This document shows positions 15,743-24,675 of a stretch of DNA of 64,000 nt, piece by piece. The notes under the pieces were generated by a model. The model was not told the DNA's origin and did not search any database. It saw only the letters and a program-made list of their open reading frames with translations. Source of the DNA: Bacteroidia bacterium (GTDB lineage Bacteria > Bacteroidota > Bacteroidia > AKYH767-A > OLB10). The DNA lies in NCBI GenBank assembly GCA_037045145.1, contig JBAOIA010000011.1, positions 1,860,001-1,924,000 on the forward strand, in the 5' to 3' direction. Both the position numbers and the translations under genes were made by a program. Position 1 is the stretch's first letter, and each line of letters opens with the position of its first letter.

Positions 15743-15907
15743 TTAAAGCTTTTCTTTTTCAATCACTACCTTATAAGTTTCTTTTTTCTTTTTGGAAGTA
15801 AAACTTAGAAGACCTGCAAGAACAGAAGATTTAAATAGCACCAGCCCAACAAGACTGATTGTTTTATCTGCCCACTGCATAATAAATATGTTTAAAAGCT
15901 GTTTCAT
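15743..15907 (-). CDS. Possible small membrane protein, 54 residues
   Basis: A clean minus-strand reading frame begins ATG AAA CAG CTT and stops at TAA 15745-15743, just past the convergent stop at 15735. The product is MKQLLNIFIMQWADKTISLV (1-20), then a hydrophobic stretch GLVLFKSSVLAGLLSF (21-36) and a basic/acidic tail (TSKKKKETYKVVIEKEKL). It fills most of the 386-base gap between the helical protein and gap. The charge and hydrophobic pattern suggests a real membrane peptide, but no homology can be claimed. Confidence 0.45.
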   Translation of the reverse strand: MKQLLNIFIMQWADKTISLVGLVLFKSSVLAGLLSFTSKKKKETYKVVIEKEKL

Positions 15908-16064
15908 CCACCTTGAATTTCAGACAACAAAAGTCAATCTAATAATCCGTTAAACGGATAGAACAATAAAATGTTTTTAACAAGTTGTTGTTTAGTTAAT
16001 CAGAAAATCATTTTAAAACACTGAATTACAAAGTAGTTGTAATGTAATAAATGGGACAATTTTG

Positions 16065-16097
16065 TTGTAAAACGTTTGTAAACATGGAGTATATTTG
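16065..16097 (+). promoter_or_regulatory. Promoter of gap
   Basis: TTG at 16065-16067, a 22-nt spacer and TATATTTG (16090-16097), a perfect TAnnTTTG box. The leader to the ATG at 16122 would be about 18 nt. Confidence 0.6.
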
Positions 16098-16121
16098 CAG
16101 CCTGAATAAAATCAATAAAAA

Positions 16122-17585
16122 ATGCAAACAACAGCAGCAAATGATGTAAACTATGAACAGGATTTAAACGAATGGATTAAGGCTGAGAAAGCTGCCATTG
16201 AGTTAATTCATGTTACCGGATCTTTATGGTTCGACAAATCAGTAGAATTGGTTATGTTTCGCAATCAGATGATTGATCGCAGTAGCAGCCAATTGTTGAA
16301 CCTGATTCAGTATTCTAAGGAAATTGTAAAAAAGCCGATTAATATTTTTGACGCTTTAGCTATTGCCAAAGAGTTAAACGCTATTGATCTTGCACCATCA
16401 CGTCTCGATTTAGGACGTTTGGCTCATGAATGGCTTGTTGATAAAGAGAAATATCAAACGGTAAGTAAGTTTATTGCAGATAAACTAAAGGATTTTATCG
16501 GTAAAGGCAAAAAGACATTAACACCTAAAGATGTTGTTCTTTATGGTTTTGGTCGTATAGGCCGATTGCTGGCGCGCGAGCTAACTATCATGGCTGGCAA
16601 AGGCGAACAGCTTCGTTTACGTGCAATAGTTACCCGTGATAAAAGTGATGAAGATATTATCAAACGTGCAGATTTGTTACGTACAGATAGTGTTCATGGG
16701 CCATTTCCGGGCACTGTGATTGAAGATATTCAAAATCGTGCTCTCATAATTAATGGACATACCGTACACATGATTTCAGCAAAGAATCCTGAAGATATTG
16801 ATTATACAAAGTATGGGATTAACAATGCGCTGCTGGTTGATAATACCGGTGTTGCACGCGACCGTGAAGGTTTAGGTAAACATTTACTTTCAAAGGGAGT
16901 AGATAAAGTATTATTAACAGCTCCCGGCAAAGGTGACATTCCTAATGTTGTTTATGGTGTAAATCAAACACAACATGATGCAAGTGAAAAAATCTATTCT
17001 GCGGCCTCTTGTACAACCAATGCCATTGTTCCTGTGTTGGCAGTAATTAATAAAACATTAGGCATCGAACGTGGACATATAGAAACCATTCACTCCTATA
17101 CAAACGACCAGAATCTTCTTGACAACTATCATAAAAAATACAGAAGAGGTCGCTCGGCCGCTTTAAATATGGTAATTACTGAAACAGGTGCTGATAAAGC
17201 AGTATCAAAAGCTTTACCTGAATTGGCCGGTAAAATTACAGGCAATGCTGTAAGGGTTCCTACTCCTGATGTATCCTTAGCAATTCTGAACCTGACGTTA
17301 GGAAAAAATTCAGATAAAGATTCCATCAACGAAATTCTGAAAGAAGCAGCACTTAAAGGTGATTTGGTTGAGCAAATTCAATACTCGTACGGTAATGAAT
17401 TAGTAAGCACCGACCTTGTAGGAAATCCATGCGCAAGCATTGTTGATAGTCCTGCTACTATTGTTAGTAAAGACGGAAAGACAGCAGTGCTTTATGTTTG
17501 GTATGATAATGAATATGGCTATAGCCGTCAGGTAATTCGTTTTGCAAAATATCTTGCTGACGTTATCAGACTGACTTACTATTAA
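16122..17585 (+). CDS. gap: Glyceraldehyde-3-phosphate dehydrogenase, long form
   Basis: At 487 residues this is about 150 longer than ordinary GAPDH (about 335). The extra part is an N-terminal helical domain (about 1-130) preceding the NAD-binding fold, which starts at VVLYGFGRIGRLLARE (near 139-154). Catalytic Cys297 is in SAASCTTNAIVP, and the sugar-phosphate segment and YDNEYGYSRQV C-terminal signature are intact. It converts glyceraldehyde-3-phosphate to 1,3-bisphosphoglycerate. The long form recurs in Bacteroidota; the role of the extension is not known to me. It could be a gluconeogenic or NADP-linked variant, which the sequence alone does not decide. Confidence 0.92.
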   Translation: MQTTAANDVNYEQDLNEWIKAEKAAIELIHVTGSLWFDKSVELVMFRNQMIDRSSSQLLNLIQYSKEIVKKPINIFDALAIAKELNAIDLAPSRLDLGRLAHEWLVDKEKYQTVSKFIADKLKDFIGKGKKTLTPKDVVLYGFGRIGRLLARELTIMAGKGEQLRLRAIVTRDKSDEDIIKRADLLRTDSVHGPFPGTVIEDIQNRALIINGHTVHMISAKNPEDIDYTKYGINNALLVDNTGVARDREGLGKHLLSKGVDKVLLTAPGKGDIPNVVYGVNQTQHDASEKIYSAASCTTNAIVPVLAVINKTLGIERGHIETIHSYTNDQNLLDNYHKKYRRGRSAALNMVITETGADKAVSKALPELAGKITGNAVRVPTPDVSLAILNLTLGKNSDKDSINEILKEAALKGDLVEQIQYSYGNELVSTDLVGNPCASIVDSPATIVSKDGKTAVLYVWYDNEYGYSRQVIRFAKYLADVIRLTYY

Positions 17586-17606
17586 TTTTTAAGATTTAAG
17601 AAAAAC

Positions 17607-17638
17607 AAAAGGCTTTCTCTAAAAGGGGAAGCTTTTTT
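17607..17638 (+). terminator. Rho-independent terminator of gap
   Basis: AAAAGGCTTTC (17607-17617) pairs with GGGAAGCTTTTT (to about 17638), allowing two G-U pairs, and ends in a run of six T. It lies between gap and the converging T9SS operon, which stops at 17640, and may serve both. Confidence 0.7.
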
Positions 17639-17639
17639 A

Positions 17640-19154
17640 TTACTCCTTAAAGACAACCAACTTTTTATGCACCCTTTCATTGCCGCTGCTAATCACACAT
17701 TGGTAAACTCCGTTAGCGATTTTGGACAATGAGATGTATTGCATAGTGCTCCAAGGCGGCAGGTTTTGTTTGTAAATTTGTTTGCCGGTTATATCAAATA
17801 ATTGAAGTGTGCCGGATTTGTTCTGTGGCAAGAGATAAACTATTTTAAAATTACCATTGCTTGGGTTGGGGGAAATTGAAAATTTGAAATCATGTTGCTT
17901 AACGTCATTAATGCCTGTAATCAAACATGGGCAGGTAGTTTGTGTGGTATCACAACCAAGATAGTAGTTGGGATGATTAACATGTGAAAAACCTAAATAG
18001 CATGGTGTTTGGACAGCATGTTGCAATACATTACAAGCTAAACCTGCACTATCCGGTTGGTCAATAACACCAAAATAGGGTGCTCCGCTACACGATGAAA
18101 TATAAAATTTACCGTTGGCCGCAAGGTACATATAACAAAAATCTGTCCAACCACCATAAGAAAATGTATCGTACTGGGCAACCAATTGCTGTGTTTGCCA
18201 AATTTGAGCAGCCTGCAAGTCATACTGGTAAATATTGATTTGCGAAAACTGATACAGTAATTTAGAATTAGGTGAAAATCCTAATCCTAATCCATAGATT
18301 GAATCAGGTAATAATGTGTATTTTGAGTTTGAAAATAAACCGGAACATCTGTCAAAATCAAAAAGCCGAATATCCCTTTTTAAAGGTTTACCCATTATTC
18401 CAGTAGGATTCATAGTTATATAAGCATACTTTGTTCCATCAGGCGAAAAAACCTGAATAGAGCTAAAACTTGTGTGCATCGGCACATTTAAATGTTGCTG
18501 CTGAATATTAGTGATGCCATTGGGGGTTAACAATACCGTAAACACCACATCGCTGCTGTCTTTAAGTACTGCCACCCACCAATCTCTGCCATTGGCATGT
18601 TTACAGGCTGTAACTCCAAAAACCAATGTGTCGCTAAATGCAATTTGATTTTTAAGTGTCACTGCTCCACGACCACTATCCAAAGACATGTCAATGATGG
18701 AGTAATACAGATTGCGCGGATATACACTTACATCGCCTGTTTGATGAAGCAACAAATATTTACCCACACTATCAGGATAAGGCAAAATTACTTGTGTAAT
18801 TGGTTTTGGAAAACCAAATGAACAATATCCATTTGCGAATGGACCTGGGTTTAATCCACCACCATTAACCATAGTATCTCCTGTTGCATTGGCAATCCAA
18901 CAACCGTTGGTATAAAACAATAAATTACCGGCACTGTCGGAAATATTGGCCTGTGCCTCCATAAATTTCATCTTCCTTACTTGTGAGAATACATTAAAGT
19001 TAATTGAGTCAATTTCTGCTATTGCTTTACCAGAAGATGTATAAGGAGGCATTCCAACAACATCATACCCCAACAAATAATTGTGATTATAACCCTGCCC
19101 CAAACAACTAAAGCCATGCAATAAAATAATACTGATTGTTATTAGCTTTTTCAT
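17640..19154 (-). CDS. T9SS cargo with propeller-like repeats (module 3, second gene)
   Basis: This 504-residue protein has a signal peptide (about 1-19, MKKLITISIILLHGFSCLG), a body of irregular beta repeats with landmarks such as GNLLFYTNGCWIANATGDTM, ACKHANGRDWWVAVL, FSPDGTKYAYI, FDFDRCSG and YLAANGKFYISS, and a T9SS type A C-terminal domain (about 420-504: FSISPNPSNGNFKI...ANGVYQCVI, tail VHKKLVVFKE). The repeats resemble WD40/PD40-like propellers, whose FSPDG motif is shared. It overlaps its upstream helix gene by 4 nt (ATGA) and is the last gene of the operon. It is a paralog of the products at 22133-23638 and 24668-26188; the C-terminal domain is closest to the former. Confidence 0.85.
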   Translation of the reverse strand: MKKLITISIILLHGFSCLGQGYNHNYLLGYDVVGMPPYTSSGKAIAEIDSINFNVFSQVRKMKFMEAQANISDSAGNLLFYTNGCWIANATGDTMVNGGGLNPGPFANGYCSFGFPKPITQVILPYPDSVGKYLLLHQTGDVSVYPRNLYYSIIDMSLDSGRGAVTLKNQIAFSDTLVFGVTACKHANGRDWWVAVLKDSSDVVFTVLLTPNGITNIQQQHLNVPMHTSFSSIQVFSPDGTKYAYITMNPTGIMGKPLKRDIRLFDFDRCSGLFSNSKYTLLPDSIYGLGLGFSPNSKLLYQFSQINIYQYDLQAAQIWQTQQLVAQYDTFSYGGWTDFCYMYLAANGKFYISSCSGAPYFGVIDQPDSAGLACNVLQHAVQTPCYLGFSHVNHPNYYLGCDTTQTTCPCLITGINDVKQHDFKFSISPNPSNGNFKIVYLLPQNKSGTLQLFDITGKQIYKQNLPPWSTMQYISLSKIANGVYQCVISSGNERVHKKLVVFKE

Positions 19155-22111
19155 CGTGCAATAATTAATTTTTTAACCCTGCTATAACCGTTGCTGTCTT
19201 TTATTTCTACCATGTACATGCCCTGTAAATACTTATGAGTATAAATGGTAAACTGTTTTTCACCATTCAGCTGCCATTCGCCCATCATATACCCCAGCAT
19301 GGTGCGTAGTGTTAACTTCGTTAATCCATCAACCGGTGACAGTATCCTTACCTCTGTTTTGCCATCGGCAGGGTTGGGCACCAAATCAAAATCTATGGCT
19401 ATATAGTTTGTAAGTCCGTTTGCCGTTTGAGCCATTCTGTAAATACCTTCCTGCAAGCAGGCATACAGGTCGTCATACTCCAAACTGTCGTTAAACAATG
19501 CCAGCATGTTTCTTGCTTGATAAACAGAGACCCCACCACTGTAGGGACATTGCATGGCAATGTTTAACAGTGTATTCATATCAGTCTGCAAACTGTCTTC
19601 GCCTAGCTGTTCTGCTTTTCGCAGTAGCTCAGTCATTGTTTTTTGATTTATCTGCGGCAACGTTACCGGTTGCACCGCAGCATTAGTATTGGTGCTGTTA
19701 ACCCAATTGCCTGTTTGGATATTTTCAATCTGTTGCATTAAATTTTTACGTGTAGTCTGCTGTGTGTTTAATTGTTGTACAAGATTATCCAACATGGTTT
19801 CGTAAAGTGTAGTGGAGTTTTGTTTTAATAAGTTATCAACAATATTCAAACTGTCAGTAATCTGTTGTATCAAATTATCGGATGCAGCTAACAAACTATT
19901 AAAATAGCCATTGATAACAAAGGCTGATTTCTGAAAATCCTTTGTTTCACTCAGTTTGCCGATAACAGTGTTTTGATTGTTTATATAAAAAGCAGCAAGC
20001 ACCGAGTCGCTGCCACGAAGGGTGTCGTTGGCAACAAGCAGTTCATAAAGATTTTGTTGGGCAATGCTTTTAGTTTCTTCAATAAATTCTGTTGACAAAG
20101 TATCGCCTCTGGCAATGTTATACAGCAACAGTGTGTCTTCTGATGTGGTAAAGGCTGCATAACAGTCATTGCCGCATTGGTCAGGTGTGCCAGATTGCGG
20201 AATAAACCATGGTCCGTTAGGTGAATAATTCAGTGGATGCCAGATGGTGTTAACCGGTGTGTGAATTATAATTCGAGATAAAGCTGGATCACCCAAATTG
20301 GTTGCATTAACTTTATTAAGCACATTTAACCACCGGTTGCCTTTCTGCATCTGTTGGCCAATGATGGCAGCAGTGTTCAGGTACAAACCCATATCGCAAC
20401 TGTCCACATCGTTGGTACGATATACATTGTTTTTGGTGCAATCACCACCCATATACACTCCGCAGTTTTGAAAACGTATGTGATTGCAGTTGATGTTAAA
20501 GCCTTTGCTCTGTGCTACCTCCATACCTTTAGATATTAAAAGTGTGTCGGCTGGATAGTTGGAAATTATGTAGTTGCATGTTACCGTTGCCGTGTCGCTG
20601 CCTAATAGCTGAATGCCTGTAGTTAAAGGTTTTTGTGAGCCAACGGTATATTGATTAATGTTGTTGTAGTTGATTTGTGGCCTGAGTGCAAAGCTGCTTT
20701 TTATGCCTGTTGCAGCTGCATGTAATGCAATCATGTTGTTGTAAATATTGTAGTTAGCACTGGAGGTGTTGGTTAATTCATCAAGTGTTATACCTACGCC
20801 TTTGCTGCTTCCTTGCATGGTTATGGTATTACCTTCAATTGTTACTGATTTTGCACCTTCGTTGCGCGACAAATATATACCATAACTCTTTGCCTGAATA
20901 TCGTTGTAGGTGATGTCTGCTGTGCGTAGTTTGCAACGCGCAGCATAGATACCCGTTAACACTTGTCTAAAGGTTAGATTGTGCGCTTTTAATTCACTGT
21001 AAATAGCGTAAATACCTCTGTCGCACTGCTGCACTGTAGTGCCTCCGGATGCCAGAGGTAGCATGTTAAAAACTCCCAATGTGTTTTGGCTGTTGCCCCA
21101 ACTGACAACAGCCGTTCCGCTGGGTTTGGTTGGCCAACTGCCACTGTTACTGATAAACTCAAACTTGCTGTTAGTTAAAGTTAAATGACTGTTAACACTG
21201 TAAATGCCAAACTCCATTTTACTGAAATAATTTTCATTAAAAAGGTTGTCACCAATGGTGCAAAACATATTGTTGAGCCAGATGCCACTCAATGGTACAG
21301 TGCCATGAGTGGGTTGCCCCACATAACTTGGTTTAAATCCATTTGCCTTAGTAAATGTTGTACCCACAACGGTTAGTTGTGCAAAGCCATAAACATCGCT
21401 CTGTGCCAGTTCGGGCTGGGCATTAATGCCGATGATATTGTCGTAAAAATTACTGTTTACAGATTTTACAATGCCTTTGTTGCGCAGCAAGATGCCGTTT
21501 TCTGCATCGCGAATGGTGCTTGTGTTTAAGGTTACAATACCATTAGCCAACACTTCTATCCCTCTCCACATGGTATCACAAGCCTGAATGGTTGTGTTAT
21601 TAATCGTAAAGACACCTCCGTTTTGTACAATTATCTGCGCTCCGGCAGCGGTGTAAACAGTGCAGTTGTTCAGTGTTAAATTTCCGTTTACATAAAAGCG
21701 GTTGGCTACAAATATTGATTGGTTGTTGATGGTTGCATTGCCGGAGAAAGTACTGTCTGCAAAGGTCGTGTCGGTGTTGGCACAAGCATTGAGAACGTTT
21801 ACACAAACACTATCTTTCCACGTAGTATTTGCCGGAGAAGTAACGCTTGCTACATTGTAAAAGCAACTGCCGGGTTGGGTAAAGTAGCCGCTTACTGTGA
21901 ATGTGCTGCACTGCATGGAGGTGAGGGTAACTTCTCTGTTCATTTCTTTTGCTTGTCCAAAAGAAACGAACCAAAGAAAAAGACACCAACAAAGCCAACC
22001 GCAAATTTTCTTTTTACGCAATACCTGCCCTTCATAAGTTGGAAAATTTACGGTTCGCACCTTTGTTGGATCGTCAGCGCACTGGGATTGTAGTATTATA
22101 AACCGATACAT
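19151..22111 (-). CDS. T9SS cargo with right-handed beta-helix (module 3, first gene)
   Basis: As read from the ATG at 22111 the product has 986 residues, but the first 30 do not look like an export signal. A TTG at 22021 would start RKKKICGWLCWCLFLWFVSFGQA, a standard signal peptide, giving 956 residues. Next come a short all-beta segment shared with the 2480-residue protein (SGYFTQPGSCFYNVASVTSP), a parallel beta-helix with many N-T-x-I/V rungs (about 85-640), a helical region (about 660-880) with a conserved CPYSGG...YDD...CLQEGIYR motif, and a T9SS C-terminal domain (about 885-986, tail VKKLIIAR). It corresponds to roughly the last 900 residues of the giant protein at 26185-33627. It is probably a surface adhesin or glycan-binding protein; no catalytic residues were recognised. 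Confidence 0.8.
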   Translation of the reverse strand: MYRFIILQSQCADDPTKVRTVNFPTYEGQVLRKKKICGWLCWCLFLWFVSFGQAKEMNREVTLTSMQCSTFTVSGYFTQPGSCFYNVASVTSPANTTWKDSVCVNVLNACANTDTTFADSTFSGNATINNQSIFVANRFYVNGNLTLNNCTVYTAAGAQIIVQNGGVFTINNTTIQACDTMWRGIEVLANGIVTLNTSTIRDAENGILLRNKGIVKSVNSNFYDNIIGINAQPELAQSDVYGFAQLTVVGTTFTKANGFKPSYVGQPTHGTVPLSGIWLNNMFCTIGDNLFNENYFSKMEFGIYSVNSHLTLTNSKFEFISNSGSWPTKPSGTAVVSWGNSQNTLGVFNMLPLASGGTTVQQCDRGIYAIYSELKAHNLTFRQVLTGIYAARCKLRTADITYNDIQAKSYGIYLSRNEGAKSVTIEGNTITMQGSSKGVGITLDELTNTSSANYNIYNNMIALHAAATGIKSSFALRPQINYNNINQYTVGSQKPLTTGIQLLGSDTATVTCNYIISNYPADTLLISKGMEVAQSKGFNINCNHIRFQNCGVYMGGDCTKNNVYRTNDVDSCDMGLYLNTAAIIGQQMQKGNRWLNVLNKVNATNLGDPALSRIIIHTPVNTIWHPLNYSPNGPWFIPQSGTPDQCGNDCYAAFTTSEDTLLLYNIARGDTLSTEFIEETKSIAQQNLYELLVANDTLRGSDSVLAAFYINNQNTVIGKLSETKDFQKSAFVINGYFNSLLAASDNLIQQITDSLNIVDNLLKQNSTTLYETMLDNLVQQLNTQQTTRKNLMQQIENIQTGNWVNSTNTNAAVQPVTLPQINQKTMTELLRKAEQLGEDSLQTDMNTLLNIAMQCPYSGGVSVYQARNMLALFNDSLEYDDLYACLQEGIYRMAQTANGLTNYIAIDFDLVPNPADGKTEVRILSPVDGLTKLTLRTMLGYMMGEWQLNGEKQFTIYTHKYLQGMYMVEIKDSNGYSRVKKLIIAR
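21943..21966. repeat. Small palindrome typical of dispersed intergenic repeats, inside the 986-residue ORF
   Basis: TTTCTTTTG (21943-21951) and CAAAAGAAA (21958-21966) form a perfect 9-bp inverted repeat with a 6-nt loop, embedded in a longer stretch (about 21941-22030) that resembles repetitive intergenic DNA I recall from Bacteroidota genomes. Here it encodes the signal-peptide end (WFVSFGQAKEMN). Identity as a dispersed repeat is from memory and unverified. Confidence 0.4.
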
Positions 22112-22132
22112 AGCTGTTTTAAAAATACTACA

Positions 22133-23638
22133 CTACTCCTTAAAAACAACCAACTTTTTATGCACCCTTTCATTATTGCTTATGATTGTGCAATTATAAA
22201 CTCCGTTTGCAAGTTTTGGTAAGGATATATATTGCATTGTACTCCACGGAGGTAAGTTTTGTTTGTAAATTGCTTTGCCGTTTATATCAAATATTTGAAA
22301 TGTACCACTTTTGTTTTGAGGTAAGAGATAGATTATTTTGAAGTTCCCGTTTGATGGGTTAGGGGAAATGGAAAATTTAAAATCATGCTCAATTTCTGCA
22401 ACAGAAGTTAAAGTATCACAAGCACTACCAATTAAACGCCCTAAATAATAATTGGGGTGATTGGGCACACCAATAAAATAACAATCCGTAAAAACATTAT
22501 GTAACTGAACACCGCAAGCTACGCCTGCACTGTCAGGGTAATTTATTTCATGCAAATGCTCTACACTACTTGTTGATGAAATGTAAATCTTGCCGTTTGC
22601 AGCAAGATACATTAAATAAAAATTAGTATAAAAAGGCGGAACAGACGAAGGAAAAACATCATTGGTTGCAACTAACTGAAAAGTTGCGCCAATGTCCGAA
22701 GTATCAGTATTAATTTGATATAAATTTTCTATTGTTCCAAAGTAGAGGTATTTTGAATTTGGTGAAAATGCAGTAGCAAATGAAATATTTCCATCAGTAA
22801 AGTCAATAACGGTGTCTAAGCTAAAAACACCTGAACACCTGTCAAAATCGAACAACTGAACTTTTGATTGGTAACTCATTCCAACAATATTGCTACATGA
22901 AAAAGCAAATTTTTCACCGTTAGGTGAAAAGGTTGGTTGTCCACCAAACCCTAATGGAAAACCTGCAAATTGCAGGTTTTGACTTCCCATATATTGAACG
23001 GCATTTGGTGTTACTAAAAAAGTATGAGCAAGGGTTGCGTCAAAAGATAATGCCACTACCCACCAGTCTCTACCATTGGCATTTTTACAGGCAGCCATTC
23101 CGACACCAAAAGCGTTAGTAGCAATAATATTATTCTTGCTTATAACAGCACCTAATCCCCCATTTAATGTTATATCAACCGTTGTATAAAAAATATTAGG
23201 TACGTTAGCAGTTGTGTAATCTAAAACCTGATGAAACAAAACATACTTATTTGAATCATCAGGCATTGGCAAAAATAAATTAGCATAGGGCATTGGCAAG
23301 CCGTATTGCTTAAAGTCATCTGTAAAGGAATTGGGATTTAAGCTATCACCATTCACCATGGTATCTCCTATGGCATCGGCTATGAAAACTCCATTGCTGC
23401 TCATTAAAATATTTCCGTTTTCATCAGCAATATTTCCCTGTGTGTCCATAAAAGGTATTGTTCTTGTTTCCGTTTGGATATTATAAGAAGTGCCAGTAAA
23501 ACTCATTCTTGCTTTTGCTTGGTCCCCCAAGAAAAAAATTGAGTTTCTGCCTTGCGAAAATGCTGTTGTTTTTAATACTACCATTAGTATTAAAAACAAC
23601 AGCATTTTTAAAATGCTGTTGTTTTTAATAATTTTCAT
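22133..23638 (-). CDS. T9SS cargo with propeller-like repeats (module 2, second gene)
   Basis: This 501-residue paralog of the products at 24668-26188 and 17640-19154 has a signal peptide (about 1-29, ending TTAFSQ). It shares the landmarks GNILMSSNGVFIADAIGDTM, ACKNANGRDWWVVAL, FSPNGEKFAFS, FDFDRCSG and MYLAANGKIYISS, and a T9SS C-terminal domain ending VHKKLVVFKE. The body is closest to the 506-residue copy, but the extreme C-terminus and its DNA match the 504-residue copy, which suggests gene conversion. The first 30 codons contain a three-part inverted repeat (23561-23630). The start overlaps the 346-residue ORF by ATGA. Confidence 0.85.
   Translation of the reverse strand: MKIIKNNSILKMLLFLILMVVLKTTAFSQGRNSIFFLGDQAKARMSFTGTSYNIQTETRTIPFMDTQGNIADENGNILMSSNGVFIADAIGDTMVNGDSLNPNSFTDDFKQYGLPMPYANLFLPMPDDSNKYVLFHQVLDYTTANVPNIFYTTVDITLNGGLGAVISKNNIIATNAFGVGMAACKNANGRDWWVVALSFDATLAHTFLVTPNAVQYMGSQNLQFAGFPLGFGGQPTFSPNGEKFAFSCSNIVGMSYQSKVQLFDFDRCSGVFSLDTVIDFTDGNISFATAFSPNSKYLYFGTIENLYQINTDTSDIGATFQLVATNDVFPSSVPPFYTNFYLMYLAANGKIYISSTSSVEHLHEINYPDSAGVACGVQLHNVFTDCYFIGVPNHPNYYLGRLIGSACDTLTSVAEIEHDFKFSISPNPSNGNFKIIYLLPQNKSGTFQIFDINGKAIYKQNLPPWSTMQYISLPKLANGVYNCTIISNNERVHKKLVVFKE
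23561..23630. repeat. Three-part inverted repeat over the signal-peptide codons of the 501-residue cargo
   Basis: Read on the mRNA (minus strand), segment A1 (23630-23612) pairs perfectly over 19 bp with segment B (23606-23588). B also pairs perfectly over 18 bp with segment A2 (23578-23561). A1 and A2 are therefore near-identical and compete for B. The A1:B hairpin has a 3-5 nt loop and begins 5 nt after the start codon. Confidence 0.8.
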
Positions 23639-24675
23639 CGTGTAATAATTAATTTATTAATGATTGACTTTTTACCAACGGCATTTACGGATATGGAATA
23701 AACTCCCTGACTTAAATTTGAAACATTGATTATGTGTTTTTGATTTTTGCAATCAAAAACATCATCATATACTATTTCATTCAAAACATTTCTGATTTGA
23801 ATTTTACATATTCCGTCATCTATTCCTGTTAATTGAACGGTTACTTTATCATTTGCAGGGTTCGGAATAATTTTAATATCACTTGATGTTATTTTTTCTG
23901 TTGAATCATTTGCAAAGCGGTACACTCCACTTTGAAGGCAAATATTAGCATCATCATAAGAAATAGAATCATTTATTAATGCTATGTATGTACGTGCTCT
24001 TTCCACTGCCTTACCTCCCACATAGGGACATTGACTTGCAATTGCAATTATTCCTGAATAGTTATCTCTGAGGAATTGTAAATCCTCATCTGTTTCCATA
24101 TAGTTTATCTCCATCTCATTCATGTAAACACCATTCAACTCAGGTAATTCACCGTTGACCACATAACTGTTTTGCAGTTCTGCATTTGTAAGATTATCAT
24201 TAAATAAGGCCTCTATCTGTAAATTTAAATTATATATTGTTTGATTCAGAAATTCTATGGTGTAAAGAATTTGATCTCTTATGACTTCCCATCCAGCAGG
24301 GTGGTTTTCATCCAACTTTTCAATGCTATCGGTTAATGTGGTTATTTGCAAATTACAACTGTCAACTAATGCCATTAAGGTAGAATCATAGGTATATGCA
24401 GCGCTTAAATATGCTTCAGCATCGTATAAATATCCTGTATTCTCACTTTGATGTTCTTCCATAAATTGAATATAGGTGGAATCACTAAACCAAAGAACAG
24501 AATCATCAGCTAACTCCCTATACAAATACTCTTCGGCTATTGCTCTGCTTTCTTCAACATATTCTTCCGACTCTAACGTTCCGTTAGCAATCATTACATT
24601 TAATACGGAATCCGTTAAAGCAGGGGGTTGTGAACTGCATACAGTAGAAGAAGAACAATAAAATGTATTATTCAT
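23635..24675 (-). CDS. Truncated helix-gene paralog: pre-CTD helical region plus T9SS domain, no signal peptide (module 2, first gene)
   Basis: The 346 residues align from the second residue with residues about 2137-2480 of the giant protein (NNTFYCSSSTVC against GNTFYCSNSAVC), so this is a copy that begins after the beta-helix. It keeps the helical region (ELADDSVLW, CPYVGG...YDD...CLQSGVYR) and a complete T9SS C-terminal domain (tail NKLIITR), but has no signal peptide and so should not reach the periplasm or the T9SS. The ATG sits within the last codons of the upstream propeller gene (8-nt overlap). The frame is open throughout and synonymous-looking drift is extensive, so it may still be translated. 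It is either a decaying fragment kept for coupling of the next gene or a cytosolic product. Confidence 0.65.
   Translation of the reverse strand: MNNTFYCSSSTVCSSQPPALTDSVLNVMIANGTLESEEYVEESRAIAEEYLYRELADDSVLWFSDSTYIQFMEEHQSENTGYLYDAEAYLSAAYTYDSTLMALVDSCNLQITTLTDSIEKLDENHPAGWEVIRDQILYTIEFLNQTIYNLNLQIEALFNDNLTNAELQNSYVVNGELPELNGVYMNEMEINYMETDEDLQFLRDNYSGIIAIASQCPYVGGKAVERARTYIALINDSISYDDANICLQSGVYRFANDSTEKITSSDIKIIPNPANDKVTVQLTGIDDGICKIQIRNVLNEIVYDDVFDCKNQKHIINVSNLSQGVYSISVNAVGKKSIINKLIITR

Noticed and set aside
15908..16064. Possible RNA gene in the remaining part of the gap before gap
   Set aside because: No tRNA-like cloverleaf, long hairpin or known riboswitch core could be found by eye.
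21943..21966. Insertion sequence end
   Set aside because: Only a small palindrome is present. There is no transposase, no paired terminal repeat and no target duplication.
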